Shown: positions 1 to 14,182 of the stretch, in pieces
How the letters are laid out: the number at the start of each line of letters is the position of its first letter
Position numbering within the stretch: position 1 is the stretch's first letter
Assembly: GCF_020085105.1 (NCBI RefSeq)
Contig: NC_058045.1
Coordinates: forward strand, 8,074,333 to 8,138,332
DNA length: 64,000 bases
Source of the DNA: Siniperca chuatsi
Taxonomy: Eukaryota > Chordata > Actinopteri > Centrarchiformes > Sinipercidae
Direction of reading: 5' to 3'
The notes under the pieces: generated by a model
Database searches by the model: none
What the model was told of the DNA's origin: nothing
Seen by the model: the letters and a program-made list of their open reading frames with translations, nothing else
Program-made: the position numbers and the translations under genes

Positions 1-2592
1 ATGTCGAGCCAAGATACACCAGGTGAAATGTGCATTTTCATGATGTGCATAACCTCTTGTTTTTCCTCCTTAAATATCAGGTTTTGAAATGGTTTTTCCA
101 TAATTGAATTAGAGTGGCTAGTCACAACTGACTCAAGAACACATCGACAGAGTTTTCAGCCCAGATGCTGTCAAAGAATCACTTGGCCAAAGCAAGTGCT
201 GAACAGAAAATTGTCTTATTTACAGAGCTCAAGCTTGTGACTTGTGTCAAAATTACTCCAAAGGTCTTAACTGCAATATCTTGATTAAATTATCACTTTT
301 CACTTGATATTAGATTAGGGATATGTGATATCTCAAATGTGTGGTCCACACGTTGGCTGTCGTGAATCTGGCTGTGTTCAGATTAGTGTTTCATGGTTCA
401 TATTCTGTCAACATACGTTCCAGGAAGGTAATGTTTCAGCAGTAAGAGCTGCTCTAGTCAGTTTGTGTTCAGCACGGCTAGCAGGGAACAAAATATCCCT
501 CAAACTAAATCGAAACCTACTGTCCTTCACTCCTTCAGCCAAAGAGTAAATTAGGTTCAGATATGATTATAACAGACCTTTTTAAACATTTTTAACATCC
601 GATATCATCTGGTCCTCATGTTCTGTGGGCAACTGAATAAAATCAGTAGATGCAGTATAAACCGTTACTGTGATAATGTTGTTCTTATGTTGCAAAACAT
701 GCATAAGACACTTTATGATACCGTTAGACATATCAAGCATAAGAGTCTTTGGCTTCCTAATATCCCATTTTAATGTTGACATAACTGTTGTTACATAACA
801 AAACGGTGGTATACATTTAGCCCCTTATTTTATGGTAAGACAGTACATTTACCCAAGTACTGTACTTAAGTACAAATTTGGGTATTGATACTTTGCTTGA
901 GTATTTCCATTTGTTGTGTTGTGCAATTCAATTTATCGTTGTCAAAACACTCTGATCCTCTGTCAGCCAAACCCACCAATTTCTTACCATAATAGGTTAC
1001 CATCAAAGGTAGTATGTAGTACATACTGATAGTATCTTACATAAAATACCTTTGGGGCAGTCTGTAGTTAGCACACCTCATGCAACTAATTATCAGCGTT
1101 TGTTTTCACCGCTCTGTCCAGGCTTTTAATCTAAAATTGTGGTCAATCCGTTTCTAACGTTTGAGTTTTTGTTGTTTCAATTCTGTCTGTTCAGTCAGAC
1201 ATGATGGCTGTTGGTACTCCTGCTAATTACCCAGTTTTCCTTGTATTTGTTCCAAATTGATGGTTTGATCCCCGGCTCTACCTGTCTACATGTCAAAGTG
1301 TCATTGAGCAAAACACTGAAACCTGAATTGGGTGTAGGGACAAAGTTGTCTGCCAAATGAATGTAATATAATGTACCGTAGACATCCTAAATCTGAAATT
1401 TGGGCTGCATTTAGGAAAATCATTCAATACCTTGAAACTGAAGGCTATGTCTCCACCTACAAGAGTTGAGAAATCAAATATTTCAGCAAAATACAAACTT
1501 TATTAACTATTTTCAACAGGTAACCTCTCTGTCCAGAGAAACCGGCACATTTTGTCACTTTGGAATGCATTACAGAAGACAAATATGTCACATAGTTTGC
1601 AAGGACTGAATTTCAGATAATTCCCTTCAGCAGCAGAAAGTTGCATACTGCAGTTAGATATTCCTCTTTGCCGCTGGCTTGGTACTTGCTCCTCTATGTT
1701 CAAGCTGAAACCACAAAACTCAGTGGCACTATCAAAGACAAACAAAACAAATCTTTATCGAGCTCCATTTCCATAATGCAGTTTCTTTTTGAATATCCCT
1801 CTGTGTGGGTTTTCCACAGTACAAGTCTGAACAAATTCAAGCCCGGCTATTCTACAGTGCTAAGGTCCTCAGCTCTGTTTGATTAGGGCAACACACAGGA
1901 GGTCCACTGCCACGGTGTTTTCTTTACCTGGGCCCATAACTCTTAAAAACACACAAACACTTGGGTTGTAAATGACCTGTTCATCACACAGTGACAGGAG
2001 AGGTGATTCTGGACTCTTGGTGGGCCAGGTGTGCAGATCAGGACAGCTGTGCCGTGCCAAGACCTGTTGGCATGGCGACGCGGGACCATGGAAAGTTCTG
2101 GAATCTGTCGCTGCTGGCAGGGCCGAGCTCCTGAACGGGACTGGTGTTGGCTTTGCCTCCAGCTGTTTCTTTACAGACATGCTGAACGCCAGCAACAGCC
2201 AGGGGCCAAGATCAGCCCAGCAAGTCTGGCCACACACAGGCCACTTACACACACGCACATATACCCCCACAGTTATACAAGCACACAAACAAACAAACAC
2301 ACAAGCATTTTCTGCAATAAGCCCGTCTCTGCCAGAGCAACAAAATGCAACAAACCCAAACACATTTTCACACATCTCTGTTTTCTTCATATTTCCATAT
2401 TCTTCTTCTTATTATATTATTATTTAATGTGTGTGCATATATATATATTTTATTTACAGTATGTACTTGTTTTGTATGGCGTATGTCACTTTTTTGTCCA
2501 TTTTCATATTGTAAATATTCTGAATTAGTTTTCATGTCTGTTTGTGTTTGTATCTCTAATCCTCATTTGTTTTATTAATTCCACTTTTTGCT
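1..2592. other. Intergenic (or distal intronic) DNA, no gene seen
   Basis: I see no supportable exon on either strand. Open frames near 1869-2427 overlap on both strands, are low-complexity towards one end (CA-rich tract about 2225-2310) and have no flanking splice signals or recognisable protein. A short fragment at about 835-905, with the tacttaagta-type core, is a remnant of the same hAT-like MITE found complete at 29769-30301. Confidence 0.6.
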
Positions 2593-2860
2593 GTCCTGGT
2601 TCCCAGGTTATACAATCCTGTCCCTCTGGCGGTCAGGTCAGCAAACTGTTTTAAATCGCATCTCAAAACCTGCTTATTCTCAAATGCATTTTATTGATGC
2701 TTCTTTGCCCCGATTTTGTTCTTATTCTTTAATCATTCTTGCTTGTCTTTGATTTAAATATTTATTCAAATACCTTTTATCGTGTTTTTGTAACGGTAAG
2801 GCACTTTTTTCCTGTTTATTTTTTCTTGCTGTATGGTGTTTGCTAGCCTGCTAATCAGAC
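2593..2860 (+). mobile_element. L2-like LINE, 3' terminal fragment
   Basis: Bases 2593-2697 translate to a short stretch containing VPRLYNPVPLAVRSAN and then FKSHLKTCLFSNAF. This is the typical C-terminus of fish L2-type ORF2 proteins (consensus APxLWNSLPxxxR...FKxxLKTxLF). It is followed by AT-rich sequence like an L2 3' UTR. Only the extreme 3' end survives, as usual for 5'-truncated LINE copies. Confidence 0.7.
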
Positions 2861-2886
2861 TGATTTGTCATTTGTTTTCACTTACA

Positions 2887-3221
2887 GGTCCAGTGTGTAA
2901 CATTTAGGAGGAGCTATTGGCAGAAATGGAATATAATATTCATAAGTATGTTTTCATTAGTGCATAATCACCTGAAAATAAGAATCATTGTGTTTTCATT
3001 ACCTTAGAATAAGCCGTTCATATCTACAGAGGGAGCGGGTCCCCTTCCACTGAGGTCGCCATGTTGCACTGCCATGTTTCTACAGTAGCCCAGAACGGAC
3101 AAACCAATCACTGGCTCTAGATAGGGCGGTTTGCGTTTTTCGCGAGTTTCGCAGCGGTATTCAAATGGTTGCAAACTGCAATTTCACCGCTAGATGCCAC
3201 TAAATCCTACACCCTTTAAAA
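2887..3221. mobile_element. Non-autonomous DNA transposon (MITE) with imperfect terminal inverted repeats
   Basis: The left end reads agtgtgtaacatttag, and the reverse complement of the right end reads agggtgtaggatttag, so the ends form an imperfect terminal inverted repeat of about 16 bases. The roughly 335-base body has no coding capacity. It resembles a dispersed repeat I know from many percomorph genomes, but I cannot name the exact family without a library search. Confidence 0.6.
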
Positions 3222-6200
3222 AAAAAAATTTAAATCTAGATTGGTGCTGTGTTTGCTGCTGTAATAATCTAATCTTATCTATGAGCACATAATGAACAAT
3301 ATGCTTCTTTGTGTACAACTGCCGAAAAAACGTCAATAATGAACACATTAGTAGCTTGAAATCATACATTTAAACAGCAGGCCAATCAGCTTTACAGCAC
3401 TGAACCCTTTCTTGGACAAATATTTTACAGGCTTAACTTTTTACAAAGCATACCCTTCCAGTTCTTAACTAATTATAATGTGACAATGTAATACACAGTA
3501 CTGGAATTTTCCCACTATAGCTTAGTACTATCAGTGGTGCTTAAAAGCTTTGATTAAGGAACCTTTGAAGGTGGTGTCAGTGAATAATCGCTCTGTTGAA
3601 ACGGCCCCACCACAGAAAAATAAACTTGCCATCTTTTGTTTTCCTTGTGTGGTTGACGGTAATTCATTGAGTAAAGAGAAATGGGAGGGAATTCTTTTGA
3701 GGCTTTTGTTTTCTAATTCATTACATTCGAGACCGGGAAAAGTGGCTGCGGAAATTAAAATTTATTGAAATCTATTTCAGTGGTAAAGTTGGCTGTGTTT
3801 CTTGGAGAGTCAAGCCCTTTTTTAAACTCGCACAGTGAGTTTTGGTCACTGAGGAGGTGAACTGGTTTTGTGGCTGTGCTCGTTGGGAGGAATGTGTAGG
3901 TTTGTGGCCGGTGGAAACCTGCAGTTAGAGGAACTGGTCATAATGGCGAGGTATAGATTGATCAGCAGTCTTTCGTGTTTAAAACGAAAACATTGTGATG
4001 CTTATTCCTGTAGATAAGTGGCCAAAAAGTGGCTAGCAGAGCATCGCACTGACTGCCAATTTTACTGGAAGATGGGGTAAGACAGCACGAAATGTGTCCA
4101 TCAAAAGCATCAGCAAGGGTTCCATTTTTGATTTTAGATTAGATTTTGCATCGACATTCAACAATGTTACAGGGAGAATAGATACTATTTCTTCACTAAC
4201 AGCTCCCTCAGTCGTCCATCATGCATTGCAGCTACAAGACATGTTGTGTTTTGAGTAAGTTACCCAATTCTCATGCTCTTTAAACTGGAAAAACATGCTT
4301 TCTTGTCACTGTAACTGTCTCTCAGAATTCATGACAATGTAAGATATCCTGGGAAATGTAGGAAATCACTAATGGAAGAATTCAATAATAGTAAAGGTAG
4401 TTTAAAGTGAGCCTATGTAACTTTTATACTACTACTACTATACTATACTATACTATACTATACTATACTATACTATACTATACTACGTTCATGTCATCTC
4501 AGAGTTACCTTAATTACTGTTGGAGATCTCCTGAGCTGATCCTAAGTATCAGTATCTGTGCCGATCCGGGCACATTTTAATAGATCGGTATCAACTGAAA
4601 TAAAGCCGATCCTTTACAGTGTGCACATTTCACTGCATATGAGAATGAAAATGAGAGTGTGTGAATGTGAACAATTATTTGGTTGCACCAGTGATTGACA
4701 GTTGTGACAGCAGGGTAGGCAAAATTCACAACCAATGTTGTTTTCCGTCAACACAGAAGCTGCGGTATCGGTTGTGCAGATTTAACAGTTATTTCTGTAA
4801 GTTGACTTACAACAACCTGTACAGCTGCATCAATTTCATTCACGCTTGTTAGTTTTTCTGTCCCTTTTTTTCCAGGTCCTCCACAGGTACCATTCTTAAT
4901 CCCACCTACAAAGCTTCGATTGGCTCAGTTGATAATGAGCCGTCAATAAGCACAACACCAGACCTTTTTGAGTTGCTGAAAAAATGTGCACATGGGAGAA
5001 GTTTGCCCTCAGTGCTTTCTGCCAGAAAGGTTTACTACTTGGTTAGGTTTAGGCACCAAAACTACTTGGTTAGGTTTAGGAAAAAAGAAAGGCAGAAAGG
5101 TTTTCTGCCAGAAAGACGTGCAAAAAATGTAGACAGCTATTCAAAGGTCTAAAACCAGGCAAATTTTTTGCGGGTTTTGATAAGTCAAAAACTATGTACT
5201 CATAACATTTTAACAAAAGGAAATGCATTGTTAAATTGTGGTGACCTCCTCAGGTATTCCTAATGTACAATCTACAGAAACTGTTTTGTTGCTTTTCTCC
5301 TATGGATTGTGTCACCAGCAGGTTTCATGTGTGCAAAGTTTCACTTAAAGCTCTGTCCATCGTCCAGCAGCTCAATAGCCGCTGCTGCTGAGATGAAGTA
5401 TGACCTGACTGACTGAAAGACTTCCTCTTCGCTGTCCCTCTCACTGGGCACAGAGTGGGTGGATATGGTTAACAGCAGTCATAACAAGCATTTTTCAAAA
5501 TGAGCTTCATCTGATGACAAGCTCGGACATATTGAATGCCTGACAGTGTTTTCCAGTCCAAGTCTCTGATGATGCTGTCCAACAAAGATTTTGCTCTCCA
5601 ACTATATAAAGGCAGCAAAATATGAAAAAAATGTTTTTGAAAATGGAGCAGACATTATCCAGGACGGCAATGTTTTAAGCATCTTACACACAGCAGGACA
5701 TGCATGGCTTCCTCAAGCTGCTACAAAGAGTTTCACTGAATTCACCTCAAATCATTATGTTGTCGCTTCAATTTGAGTCTCACATATGGCATCATATGTC
5801 TTAATACATGTGGTTACTACACTTCTACTTTACCAGAGTGTATCCATCAAAGTGCAAAGCTTCACCAATAAACTAATTTCCATTTACTGTCCACCGCTGA
5901 TGTTGTAAGTACATCTTTGCTTTCCGTATCCGTAGTGACTGCCAGCACAACCCACCCATCTGGACTCATTTTGACACCCGAGGTTGCCATCTTGTAAGTC
6001 AGAAAAAGTAAGAGCTATAGAAAGGTGACAACAGTTTTCCCTCCTAGTTTACCTCCCTGCACCACACTGAGTCTGACAAGCTGCTGAAAAATAGGACCGG
6101 GTCACATTTCAGCCTCAAAAGAATGTGCAGGGGCTGTGAGTAACCCTGTGGTCTGCCTCGGCATGTTTGGTCTGGCTCTTCATAATATCATGTAGTGTGC

Positions 6201-7607
6201 CATTGAGGATTGAGGGCATGAACACCAAAGAGAAGTGCCGAGGGCGTTCCTACTTTGGACCAAAATCGATGCCAAAACCTAATAGTAGCACTGTAATCAG
6301 TCTTCCCCCTAATATTAGCACCATGGCATTTTCCTCCAGGGTGGCGGTTGGTGTGTTTGGCTCAGTGCATCCTCTTTGACCTTAAATTCAGTCCTGTGGC
6401 TTTCTAAAGCACCTCTTGGCATAATCAGCAGTCAGCACATTAATACGATTTGACATTAACCTTGTATAAGATGATTTTACCAGAATGTAACACAGAAGAT
6501 ACCAGATGATACCAATGATTTCAAAAACATCCTCAATTTCAATGCTAATCCGTCTTAAAAAACAAAACGGATTACTGAATTGATCCATTATGCTTCTCGG
6601 CATGTCAGATGTATTAACTTCTTGAGCTATTTTTACCACATGGTTTTATCATTTGAACTCCGCACAGGAAATCTCATAGAACTGGTTTCTCTTTTATCAA
6701 AACCAGAAGTGCTGGCGCAGGCAGGCTGAAGCAGGCACTGAGAAAGAGTCCAGTTACACAGAGAAATAGATTATGTGTCCCAAAATGACTGGACATGCAC
6801 TTTAAGATAACTTGGTCAATGCGCTTTAAATCATGGTTGATATTCAATATCACCCCCACTGGCAATTGTTGCACCTCTTACACTGCAGGGTTACCTTCTA
6901 CTATTGCACCTGTGCTGAATTTGCAGGAAAACTCATATCCTCCCCCGAAAGAGAAGAGCTTGTCAATTAAACTAGAAGCCGATCTCTGGTCAATCAAGCC
7001 ACCCAGTATGCGCTCTCACTGTGAATTAAAATTAAAATTGATATCCCCAGCAAGGCCAATATTTTTTGTACTGCCACTAAATGTCGGCGATTTATCATTC
7101 AAACATCCCAGGGTTTTGTGTAGGTACTTTTGGACCTCAGGTTCAGTGGGTTTGATGCTTAGCCAGGGACAATATCGAATCCATGCCAAGAGTCCAAGCT
7201 GTGAACGCTTGTCTGAGAGTTACCGTAAATCCTTCTGCTCGCACCACTAAGAAGCTCAGAAAGCCACAGCCCTGCTATTTGCCACCCCTGTGGTCCTTAC
7301 AGGTAGCCGCTGAGACTCCCCAAATTATGATCTTCGTGTATAGGGGAGCAATGCAAGAACAGAGCTCAATGGATAAAGGCCTACCTGTTGCCCCTTATTT
7401 TCCTCAGTGGATAAGGACTGGGGCTGTCAGTTTTCCTCTGTGTTGATTAATCTGGCACTTTATTGGATATGATCCTGATGATTAATGGCATATTATCCTG
7501 GAAAGGTTGCCCCTCTGATAAAAACATTCAGATTTCAGATATTTCCTGGTTGAACCTGACATTTCTGGCAGTTATTCCTTAACATGCTAAACTTTTGAAT
7601 GTGATAT
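3222..7607. other. Gene-free stretch with small repeats
   Basis: No exon can be supported. It contains the satellite at 4428-4485, a MITE-like stretch at about 4500-4620 (atcggtatc core), and a short tandem motif at about 5035-5085 in which the unit containing ttggttaggtttagg occurs twice, a common fish dispersed repeat. Short open frames here have no splice context or recognisable protein. Confidence 0.55.
4428..4485. repeat. Microsatellite: (ACT)n running into (TACTA)n
   Basis: A short trinucleotide ACT array passes directly into about nine copies of a TACTA pentanucleotide. It is likely length-polymorphic. Confidence 0.9.
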
Positions 7608-7671
7608 TATATCTATATATATATATAGATATATGTATAATACATAGATATATACATATATATATATATAT
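7608..7671. repeat. AT-rich (TA)n microsatellite, partly palindromic
   Basis: This is an alternating TA tract interrupted by single G and C bases. Several stretches are self-complementary, so it could form a hairpin. Confidence 0.85.
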
Positions 7672-10600
7672 AAAGTCCATCTGCTTAATTAACCATTTAC
7701 ACTATCTCACTGTAGAAATTGCATTAATTTCTGAGAGTTCTAATTGTTTGACCATGTAATTGTCCCAGTTGTTTTATTCTAACTTATATTTAATATTAAT
7801 TCCCTTTGTAATGATTAGTGATATGTGTATGATTATTATAGTTTCAGTTTGCTCCTTGATGAATGAAAGTTAAAATTTTCACATCTTAAACAATTAACTG
7901 ATAATGGTCAAATCATATCCATCACAGCCTCAAGTGGATCATGCTTCATTAATGTTTGCTCCATCCTGATAGATTTCACTTGCAAATCATTTAAGTGTAA
8001 AAACAATGCATTAGCATAATGTCAGTAAACATGATAATGTTCTCAATTTAGACTTTTTTTCCCCCCAGATGGTAAATGGTGCATCAAAGGGGTCCAGAGG
8101 GTAAAGTCCAATACTGCCCCCACCAGGAGTTCCCAGCAGGGTTCTGGGATCACACATCAAGGTCTGTCGCTGGCCCTCGACCCCTGTCGAGGCCTCTGTG
8201 ACGGGGAGGAGCCGAGATTGAGTGGGCTGGAGGAGACAACACACCATAGCTGTGTGCAACTGCACAGTGAGTCCTTTCGCTCGTTGCCATGCTGTAGCTG
8301 ACCGCAGGATTGCAGTGTTTACTTAAGAGCCGGTGCATAAGAGAAAGGCGGACCACCGGCAGTCACCACCCGCCGGGCCCTGGGCAGGACCTGGGGCTCA
8401 TCTTTGTTGAAAATGGCTCTGGAACCTGCCACCTCCCACCGGGCTGGCCTATATTTAGCAACAAACTGAAAAAGCTCTTCATTCTTAAAAAGCTGTTTAA
8501 GTTTCCATTGAGAAGGGGGTTCAGAGGAGGACGGGTGGTGATGCTGCACTCCTGTGGTCTGAGAGGTGCTTCTCTTTGCCCTGGACTCACCTGGACAAGA
8601 TATTTATGTTAACAGCTTACCTGGGATGGAAACAGTCTATCTCCGAAGGACAGCCAATTGAAATGTGGTAGAAGAAGAAGACGGGTCCTGGAAAGTCAAA
8701 TAAGAGACATTGCTATGCCATACAGCTACCCAGTGTAGAAAGAAGGTGATAAGATCAATATTTGAGAAATACCTCAAACACATATAAGCACTTTTGCCAA
8801 TGCACCAAATTTCTTTACCTAGATAAAAATTTTAATTGACACTTTCTTCTGATCTTATGACATACTCTCTAATTAACATGGTAAGTGACTATTGAGTCTG
8901 TAAGGGGTGTGAAGCCTAACCAACGTTCATAATTACATGTGAGCCAACTTTCAGTCTAGACAAGCAATACAATATCTGAAAAAGGTCAAATGAGATTGCA
9001 CTTTATTGAAGGTGCAGGACAAAATAAGTAATTCACAGTGAAAGCAAAATTGTCCACACAGTGAATTTACAAGTTCCCTTTAATAGTCAAAACTAGACAA
9101 TTCAGAAATTAATAACTAAATAATGAGATGAAAGGGCATTTTTCGTCAACAGTGCTACTTGGTTATCAGAATATAGGATTTCTGTCCTAAATCCAGGTGT
9201 CTACTTTCTAGTGTACATGTAAGATTCTCAAGAGTATTCTTTTAAGCATCTGAATGTTTAATACTTGACTTTAACTTTTACCCCTACTTGATTTTTGCAT
9301 CATTTGCTTAAGAAATTGGGTTGCATGTTTCCTTTCTAATGAAAATGACGATTTGCTGACTGTCTTTTTTTCTGTTTGCATGCTGTTCTACTCTTCGTCT
9401 CATTGAACTCGGGAGGAGGGCAAATCCAAGGCAGGACATGCGTATTACATGTTTTCATTTGCCCTCATATATGCCTGAATAGTGAAACAATCCCTCTTTT
9501 CATGCCCATGGTTTCATTCAGTGGGTGGCGAGAGCACCACTATGATTGAGGATGAGGGAGCTGGGTGATTTTTTCCAAGGTGAGCACCTCATGGGAGATG
9601 ACTGCTCGCTGCCATTAGTTTAAGTGCAGGAGTGTCAGTTAACCCGACATTGGCACCAGGAATACTTAATGCCAGATGGAGAGAGCTGTCCTTGAAGTCG
9701 TAACAAGCAGGCGCAGAGAAACAAGCCTTTATTCAGTGTGAGAGAACATAGAAAAAATTGATAACTTAGCAAGGTTACCACAAAGTGTACGTTAAATCCC
9801 ACATAGGAAAGGGAGGGATAAGGGAGATTGAAGGGGGTGGGGAGGGGCAAAAGTCCAAAGTGGATAAAAACACAGTTTAGATGTTGCTGACTGTAATTTT
9901 TGATTGCGTTCAAAATACGCAGGAATATAAAACAAAGCAGCGGTTGTCACGCTAAAGGGTCCAGCTGCTTAAGAGGTGTCAAATTATTGTACCTCAGCTG
10001 GATACATCAGTGCTGGAAGCCAGGGGGTGAGAAAAGAGCCAAAACCAGCAGACTTTGGCACATTTGTCCTTCACCGCTGGCACGGATGAGCCACGCTGTG
10101 AGGCTTCAGAACATCGATAGGCCCCCGGTGTTTTACTACCCAAAACTATGAGCTGCTACAAGAGCCGAACCATCAAGACTACCTCCTGGAAGGACAGTAA
10201 ACATGACGACAAGTGCTTTTTCCACATGGTGGTGCTAGTCCACTGACCAAATAGTTCTGATGAAGGTCCAGCTAAAGAGCAGGCGAGGCAGTGTGAGGCC
10301 TAAAAGTTTCAGTTTTCAGGATTGAATAAATAAGATCATATCAGCTGATGTACCAGGTTTTTGAGAATGTGTCCTGGCTGCAGTAGACTAAGAGCTGAGA
10401 GCTATTACTTAAAATAACTTGACACCAGAAGGACCAGTAAGGAAATTACAAACACAGTCATGTCAGTCTATGGAAGCACCTCACACGAAGGTCCCCAAAG
10501 AGGTCTCTTGTTGTCAGCTTTTATAAAATCCACTCCCTTCTCTTTTTTTGTAGTTAATTGAAAATTGAGCTCAAGTCTTGCCAACAATTGCAATAAAATG

Positions 10601-11410
10601 CTGAATGCACTGAGCTGTTGGCATGTTCCCTGATCTGGCTCTTGCAGCTAGGAGTGCTGCTGAGTCTCTGTTGATTGTCTACTTCTCATTCATTAGGTAC
10701 GATTAATGCTGACGCTCCCGAATGGTGACTCCTCGCTTGAGTGAGGGGCCTGTGAGCTCAGAGCCCAGGCATCCGGGAAAGAGAGGAAACAGTTGAGGGG
10801 CATGGCGGTGTCACAACCGACACATCACAGGAGGCTTTTGAGAAGTCTTTGGCTCTTCCCATACTGGTCCGGTACCAGTGTTCAGCCATGTGGACAGAAA
10901 AACTAAGCAGAGGCAGGTCTGTTGAGAGCTTCAGCCAAGTTAAGCACGGAAATATTTCTTTCCTGTTAACTCAAGAGTCTGGCAGTCACCTGTGTGAGGT
11001 TGCCCTCTCTTTTAGTCGCGAGCCACCGGCCATTCGGTTCAGCCATGTCAGGCACGTAAAAAAAAGGCCTACCTGGTGGTGAACCATGAGTAAAGTCAAA
11101 TATGTGGTTTCCGAAATCTTACAAATGAGATGAGTGTTTTGACACTATATTGCACTGCGTGTCATTGTCTCTTAACTAAGAAAATTTCACTTTCTTGGTT
11201 GTGTTGGCTAAAAGACATTCCCTTAGTTGCTGAAGTATAGAGTTGCAATGTTTTCCTGAAGGCCTGGCATGGGGTAGCCAGGTCTGTGCTTGGAGACAGT
11301 GGATACATTTCTGTTTGGGCAAGGCGGGTGATTGTGTTTGGCGCACAGTAGCTCATTAGCACATGCTCTCCATTTAATCAGCATTAAATGATTTTTTTTG
11401 GCCAACATTA
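7672..11410. other. Gene-free stretch; one GC-richer island at about 8060-8600
   Basis: The segment at about 8060-8600 is richer in G+C than its surroundings and is open in several overlapping frames on both strands. None of those translations is recognisable or bounded by convincing splice sites. It could be an untranslated exon, a conserved regulatory block or simple compositional variation. The remainder (8600-11410) shows nothing I can identify. Confidence 0.5.
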
Positions 11411-11890
11411 ACATCACCTTACCAAGTTTATTTGGGGAACTTGTTAGCAAACAGTTGCTTATTTACACATCCAGCAGATATGGAGCAACATTAACATTCA
11501 TTTGGAGTTATGTTTCTGACCACCTGATGAATGTAAGTACAGTATTCACTCTCCTTTTAACTCCTGAAGAAAATATCTGGCTCTTTACTTCCTCTTTAGT
11601 CGCTAACTTTGTCTGTCTGCCGTTTTGTGATGAGCAGGTAGCATACAGTGGGTTCTTAGAGCTGTTTCGCTGACAACAGCAACCTGCTGTGGCCGAAAAT
11701 GACATATGAGAGCGGTGAGAGTGAACCAAAACAGTGAAGTTGGGGGCTGCAAGATGCTAAAACGTTCTGTGGAACTAAGGGGAACTGCAGAGTAAAGTGA
11801 TAGTTCTCTGTGGGATCGTCACTATGAGTGAACCCTTTCACATCATTTGATCCATTGTTAATATTAAAATCTTGATCATAGCAGCTTTAA
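11411..11890 (-). mobile_element. MITE family A, copy 1
   Basis: This is the reverse-complement counterpart of the sequences at 46862-47680 and 55236-57035. Shared landmarks include gttagcaaacagttgctta and gagcaggtag. The right end, gcagctttaa, is the reverse complement of the start of the other copies. The element carries no coding sequence. Sharing across three sites in one window shows a mobile, multicopy family; CTTTAAAG-type ends suggest a cut-and-paste element. Confidence 0.75.
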
Positions 11891-13729
11891 CGGTGCGCAC
11901 AGGATCTCCTGAACTGTGAAGTGGATAAAAGATGTACATCAGTGGTCACCAACTACTGCAGAAGAAGCACTTTCAGTGGCTCTAACTGATCAAATTTGTC
12001 TTGATCCTTTTATGTCAGTGCATTACATTTTGAGGAGATGGATGGCCACATTAAGTTTTCCCCCCAAATCATCCAACACGGCATCCCATGGGTGCCTCAC
12101 TGGAGACTTAATGGAAGTTCTTCATTCACTACATGAAAGTTCACACACAGTAATGTTTGCCTTAAGTTCAGTGAGGACATGAGCAAGTGTGTCTCTGTAC
12201 TCAATGGCCAAATAAAACGGGAAAAGCCCAAATCATAATAGTAATGCAAATATATAGAGGACTACTTATGATACAACCAGGCAGGTGGCCAAATGGGCAT
12301 CAACAAGGGTCAGCGAGGGAGTCTCATTTTTCCTTCTGACAGAAATGTCTACAACTAAGCATGTGTCCTGTAAGTAGAGTTTGGATTGTCAACAGATGAA
12401 AATATACTGTGTGAGCACTACTAGATGGCTGTTCCTAGGCCAGGACACACAAATCTCAGCTCCTGTGAAATACACTGCTCCCGCTGCCCGCATCCTACCC
12501 TCCTTTTTGCACAGGAAACTGCCCAGGACTTGATCTTAATTAGTTTGGCACTGAGTAATAACATCCTCTGAGGATTAGAGATTGTTGTGCTAGATTAGTG
12601 CAGGAAAACTGACCTTTTTTTAGTATTGGATGGTACAACAAAATGCTCTGGTAAAACAAACTTGGATAAAAGAAATTATATAAACAGGTCACAACAGATG
12701 TATGCCCATGAGGTGACAAGGCTACAATCGTACATTGTTCTGAAATTTCTATATATTTCTAATTTCTAAATAACTTTGATTAATTTCACAAGTATGTGTT
12801 TTGTTGTGTCAGTGGAATTGGATCAGACATTCTCTGGGTGGTAAAGGTTGACTTTTCCTAAGCTACTTCTGTGGTTGGCTCAGTTGGGATTTAGAAATGC
12901 TTAAAATCCAAGATAAACTCAACTGAGGAGTGTGTGTTCAACATTTTTCTAAGTGATCAGAAATCCACTTTTAGAACATGGATGTTTGAGTAAGTTTGTG
13001 TTCATTTGAGATGTGCCATCTTTTCCAAACACTATAAAACATTCAGTAATTTAACTGTCAATACAACTTTCCTTAAGTAACTATACTTAGGCCTTTATTT
13101 TCACATAAATTCCTTTTTGTCTTTCTCCTGCCACTTGTTTCATTTGTTCTCTACATTTATTTTACAATCATCTGTCAAGAAATTATTATACTGAACGGTC
13201 GACATCAGGTGGAACAATTCCATTTTAAATGATCTCATTCTGAAAATGTGAATGTTGACGATTAAAGAGCAGGCTTTGATCATTTTTCAGAGGCCATGAC
13301 TGTTATGCTTAAAGAGGCACTCTCTATGATTCTTGGCCCGTGGCTTATTTTCTGTATAAATTACATACAAAGAAAGCTTAAGAGGTGTTTCTCAAGGGCT
13401 CAACATTTTTTATGCCTACACTCCATTGGCAAATGCGCTGTGGAAAAGCTGAACTAGACTTGAAGTGCTGTATTTTAGTGTGGTTTGGAGTTGAAGTGGG
13501 GATCAATTGCTTGGTTTCTGCAGCAGCATCCCAGAAAGCCCCAGAGAAGCAGGTCTGAAGGACAGGTGGGGAGCCACACAGTGCCACCTCAAACCACTGT
13601 CCCCACGGCAGGAGGGAGGGGGGCCTCCCCACAGAGTTAGAGACCAGCATGCCCAGAGACCAAAGACAGGCAGGAGGTGGTCAAACACTGCCATGACTGT
13701 GTGCGAGTGTGTAGGGACTTTATTTATTT
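11891..13729. other. Gene-free stretch
   Basis: No exon or recognisable repeat can be supported. A GC-richer patch at about 13500-13720 is open on both strands, but no protein family is recognisable in it. Confidence 0.5.
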
Positions 13730-14065
13730 TCATTATTGATTAATCTGTCAGTTATTTGTCTCAATTAGTCATTTAGTCTATAAGATGTCAACAAATACTG
13801 AAAACCTTGCCTGGCTCCACACCTCTGAATTGCTGCCCACATCTCATATTTGTTCAGCAATTCAATAAGGTGAAACGAAATGGCAATTCAGGCTGATTAT
13901 CAGGCTACTAAAAAACTGTCCATCACAGTTTCCCACAGTCCAAGCTGACGTCTTCAAATGTCTTTTTTTGTACAAAATGGTCTTAACCCCAAATATATTC
14001 AGTTTGCAATAATACAAAACAGACAAAAGCAGCAAATCCTCACACTGGATAAGCTACAAGTTTGT
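13730..14065 (-). mobile_element. MITE family B, degenerate copy
   Basis: It begins with the attgattaatctgtcag-type end and contains the internal cacagtccaagctgacgtct segment in reverse orientation. This is the widespread fish MITE whose ends carry repeated ATTAATCGATTA motifs. About 100 bases in the middle (near 13800-13905) do not match the other copies in the window, so the copy is interrupted or diverged. Confidence 0.6.
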
Positions 14066-14182
14066 GTGTTGAGGGGGGCTGGAAGAAATTGATTATTGTG
14101 TCAGCTTTTGTCCCTTTTTCCCCTTATGCTTTCCTGTTGTGTCCTTGATCTTGTAATTTTACTATGGACAAGAGTGTATCTG

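Noticed and set aside
1869-2427. Overlapping long open frames on both strands (173 and 151 codons)
   Set aside because: They overlap each other, run into a CA-rich simple tract, have no recognisable domain, and lack splice signals expected of a fish gene.
8310-8612. 100-codon plus-strand frame in the GC-rich block
   Set aside because: Competing frames are open on the other strand, and no protein family is recognisable. It was kept only as a GC-rich feature.
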